Shown here one piece after another: positions 5,061-6,157 of a DNA stretch of 6,157 nt. The stretch lies in NCBI GenBank assembly GCA_030609625.1, contig JAUWBX010000145.1:1-6157 (forward strand), read 5' to 3'. Every line of letters starts with the position of its first letter. Position 1 is the first letter of the stretch. The translations under genes were made by a program, and so were the position numbers. The notes under the pieces were generated by a model. That model was not told where the DNA came from. It was given only the letters and a program-made list of their open reading frames with translations, and did no database searches. The stretch comes from Phycisphaerae bacterium (GTDB lineage: Bacteria > Planctomycetota > Phycisphaerae > Sedimentisphaerales > Anaerobacaceae).

Positions 5061-6157
5061 ATGAGCAAGTACCAAACGAACAGTTTATTTGCGACGGAGG
5101 AAGCCGAGGAAGAGACTCTCTGTAATCACATTATTCGCGTGGCGTTTGCCTCGGCGGCGGATACGGAGTTCGACTATTTTGTGCCGGATGAAATCTGGCC
5201 GGTTGAGGTGGGACAGAGAGTCGAAGTTCCGTTCGGCAGAAAAGACAAATCTGAAGCTGTGTTTTGTACCCAATCGGATGTCCCGCCCGAAGATTCTTTT
5301 ATCGCGCGTGGTTCCGGGCGAAAGCTAAAAAGAGTAATTAGGTTAATCGATAAAGAGCCGTTGTTGGATTCCGAGCTGATGGAATTGGCACGGTGGATAA
5401 GCGGTTATTATGTTTGTCCGCTCGGCCAGGTTTTGGCTGCGATGGTGCCGTCGGCGGTGAAAAGGGGGGCCGGCGTTAAAACACAAAGATATGTTTACCT
5501 GAGAGTCGGCGCTGCTGATATTGAAAAAACCATCGACGAGTTGAAGGGCAAAAAGCAAAAGCAAATTGTCAAATTCTTAGACGGCAGGGGGGCTTCGAGT
5601 GCAAATGATGCTGTGGAGGTGCGGGGTTTATTAGAAGTGGTCGGATGCGGCAATGAGCCGATAAAGAGATTAGCGGAAAAACAAATCGTTAAAATAGTTC
5701 GCAAGACAATATTGAAGTCTTTGCCTGTCATTCCCAAAGGGATGTCAATAAAAACAGAGAAGGTAGTCCTCAATAATGACCAGCGCAAGGCGTTGGCTCA
5801 TTTTGAAACTGTGATAGGTTCAGACGAATTCGGCGTTACGCTTTTATACGGTGTTACCGACAGCGGCAAAACCGAGCTTTATATGAGGGCTATCGAAGCG
5901 GTTTTACGAAAAGGGGCCGGCGCTATTGTGCTGCTCCCTGAGATTGCTCTTACTGCCCAGACCGTTCAGCGATTTAATGAGAGGTTCGAAAAAATCGCTG
6001 TAATGCACTCGGGCTTAACCGCCGCCCAGCGTAACGTGCAGTGGCAAAAGATAAAATCGGGCCAGGCCGACGTGGTTATAGGTGCTCGCTCAGCGGTCTT
6101 TGCGCCGCTGTCAAAACTCGGTCTTATCATTGTTGACGAGGAGCATGAGCCGAGCTA
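5061..6157 (+). CDS. priA: Primosomal protein N' (replication restart helicase PriA), 3'-partial
   Basis: PriA recognises stalled or collapsed replication forks, unwinds the lagging arm 3' to 5' and reloads the replicative helicase. From ATG 5061 the frame stays open for 365 codons to the window end, about half of a typical 700-800-residue PriA. Visible parts are the N-terminal 3'-DNA-binding domain (about 25-130, with FDYFVPDEI, VGQRVEVPFGR and WISGYYVCPLGQVLAAMVP), a winged-helix region (about 150-220), and the start of the helicase: LNNDQRKAL (237-245), Walker A GVTDSGKT (264-271), LLPEIALTAQTVQRF (291-305), HSGLT (316-320), GARSAVFAP (341-349) and Walker B DEEH (359-362). Most PriA proteins have GVTGSGKT; Asp267 replaces the second Gly but the essential GKT is intact. 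About 22 acidic residues precede the usual start of homology, so a later start is conceivable. No clear ribosome-binding site is seen. Confidence 0.95.
   Translation, partial: MSKYQTNSLFATEEAEEETLCNHIIRVAFASAADTEFDYFVPDEIWPVEVGQRVEVPFGRKDKSEAVFCTQSDVPPEDSFIARGSGRKLKRVIRLIDKEPLLDSELMELARWISGYYVCPLGQVLAAMVPSAVKRGAGVKTQRYVYLRVGAADIEKTIDELKGKKQKQIVKFLDGRGASSANDAVEVRGLLEVVGCGNEPIKRLAEKQIVKIVRKTILKSLPVIPKGMSIKTEKVVLNNDQRKALAHFETVIGSDEFGVTLLYGVTDSGKTELYMRAIEAVLRKGAGAIVLLPEIALTAQTVQRFNERFEKIAVMHSGLTAAQRNVQWQKIKSGQADVVIGARSAVFAPLSKLGLIIVDEEHEPS

Noticed and set aside
5089..5328. 79-codon + strand reading frame inside the start of priA
   Set aside because: It is out of frame with clear PriA homology and its Arg-rich product resembles no family; a shadow frame.
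1..6157. CRISPR array, tRNA or rRNA genes, riboswitch, complete insertion sequence
   Set aside because: No regularly spaced repeats, no cloverleaf or rRNA-like sequence, no conserved riboswitch core and no transposase homology were found on reading both strands.

Overview
The window reads as a piece of bacterial chromosome, most likely from the Planctomycetota (Phycisphaerae-like) or a related PVC lineage. This placement is an inference. It rests on the flavour of NadC (the MPGWRILEKYAVRCGGG block and the THSARAVDIGLD end), on a PriA Walker A written GVTDSGKT, on weak or absent Shine-Dalgarno sequences before most genes, on roughly balanced GC content, and on a lipoprotein alpha-L-fucosidase of a kind common in polysaccharide-degrading planctomycetes. 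No rRNA or other phylogenetic marker is present to settle it.

Layout, all genes on the + strand. Positions 2-895 hold the 3' part of uvrB (nucleotide excision repair), whose 5' part lies outside the window. After a 131-bp gap comes nadC (1027-1899, NAD synthesis), followed 8 bp later by birA (1908-2741, biotin-protein ligase without a DNA-binding domain). nadC and birA form an obvious two-gene cofactor unit. A 158-bp gap with a plausible sigma70-type promoter leads into a secreted GH29 alpha-L-fucosidase lipoprotein with a C-terminal F5/8 type C (CBM32-like) domain (2900-4606). Immediately behind its stop codon lies an ORF6N-domain gene that lacks its 5' part (4607-5053). Seven bases further on, priA (replication restart helicase) starts at 5061 and runs off the end of the window with no stop, so it is a 3'-partial gene.

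The housekeeping genes (uvrB, nadC, birA, priA) cover DNA repair, replication restart and cofactor supply. The fucosidase plus the broken ORF6N gene look like an accessory insertion between birA and priA. The sharp junction between the fucosidase stop codon and the in-frame ORF6N homology is the clearest sign of rearrangement, or of an assembly join at a multicopy gene.

Two perfect palindromes sit inside coding sequence: a 20-bp one in birA (2192-2211) and a 29-bp one in the ORF6N remnant (4695-4723). I found no CRISPR array, tRNA, complete mobile element or recognisable new multi-gene system. The notable items here are local oddities.
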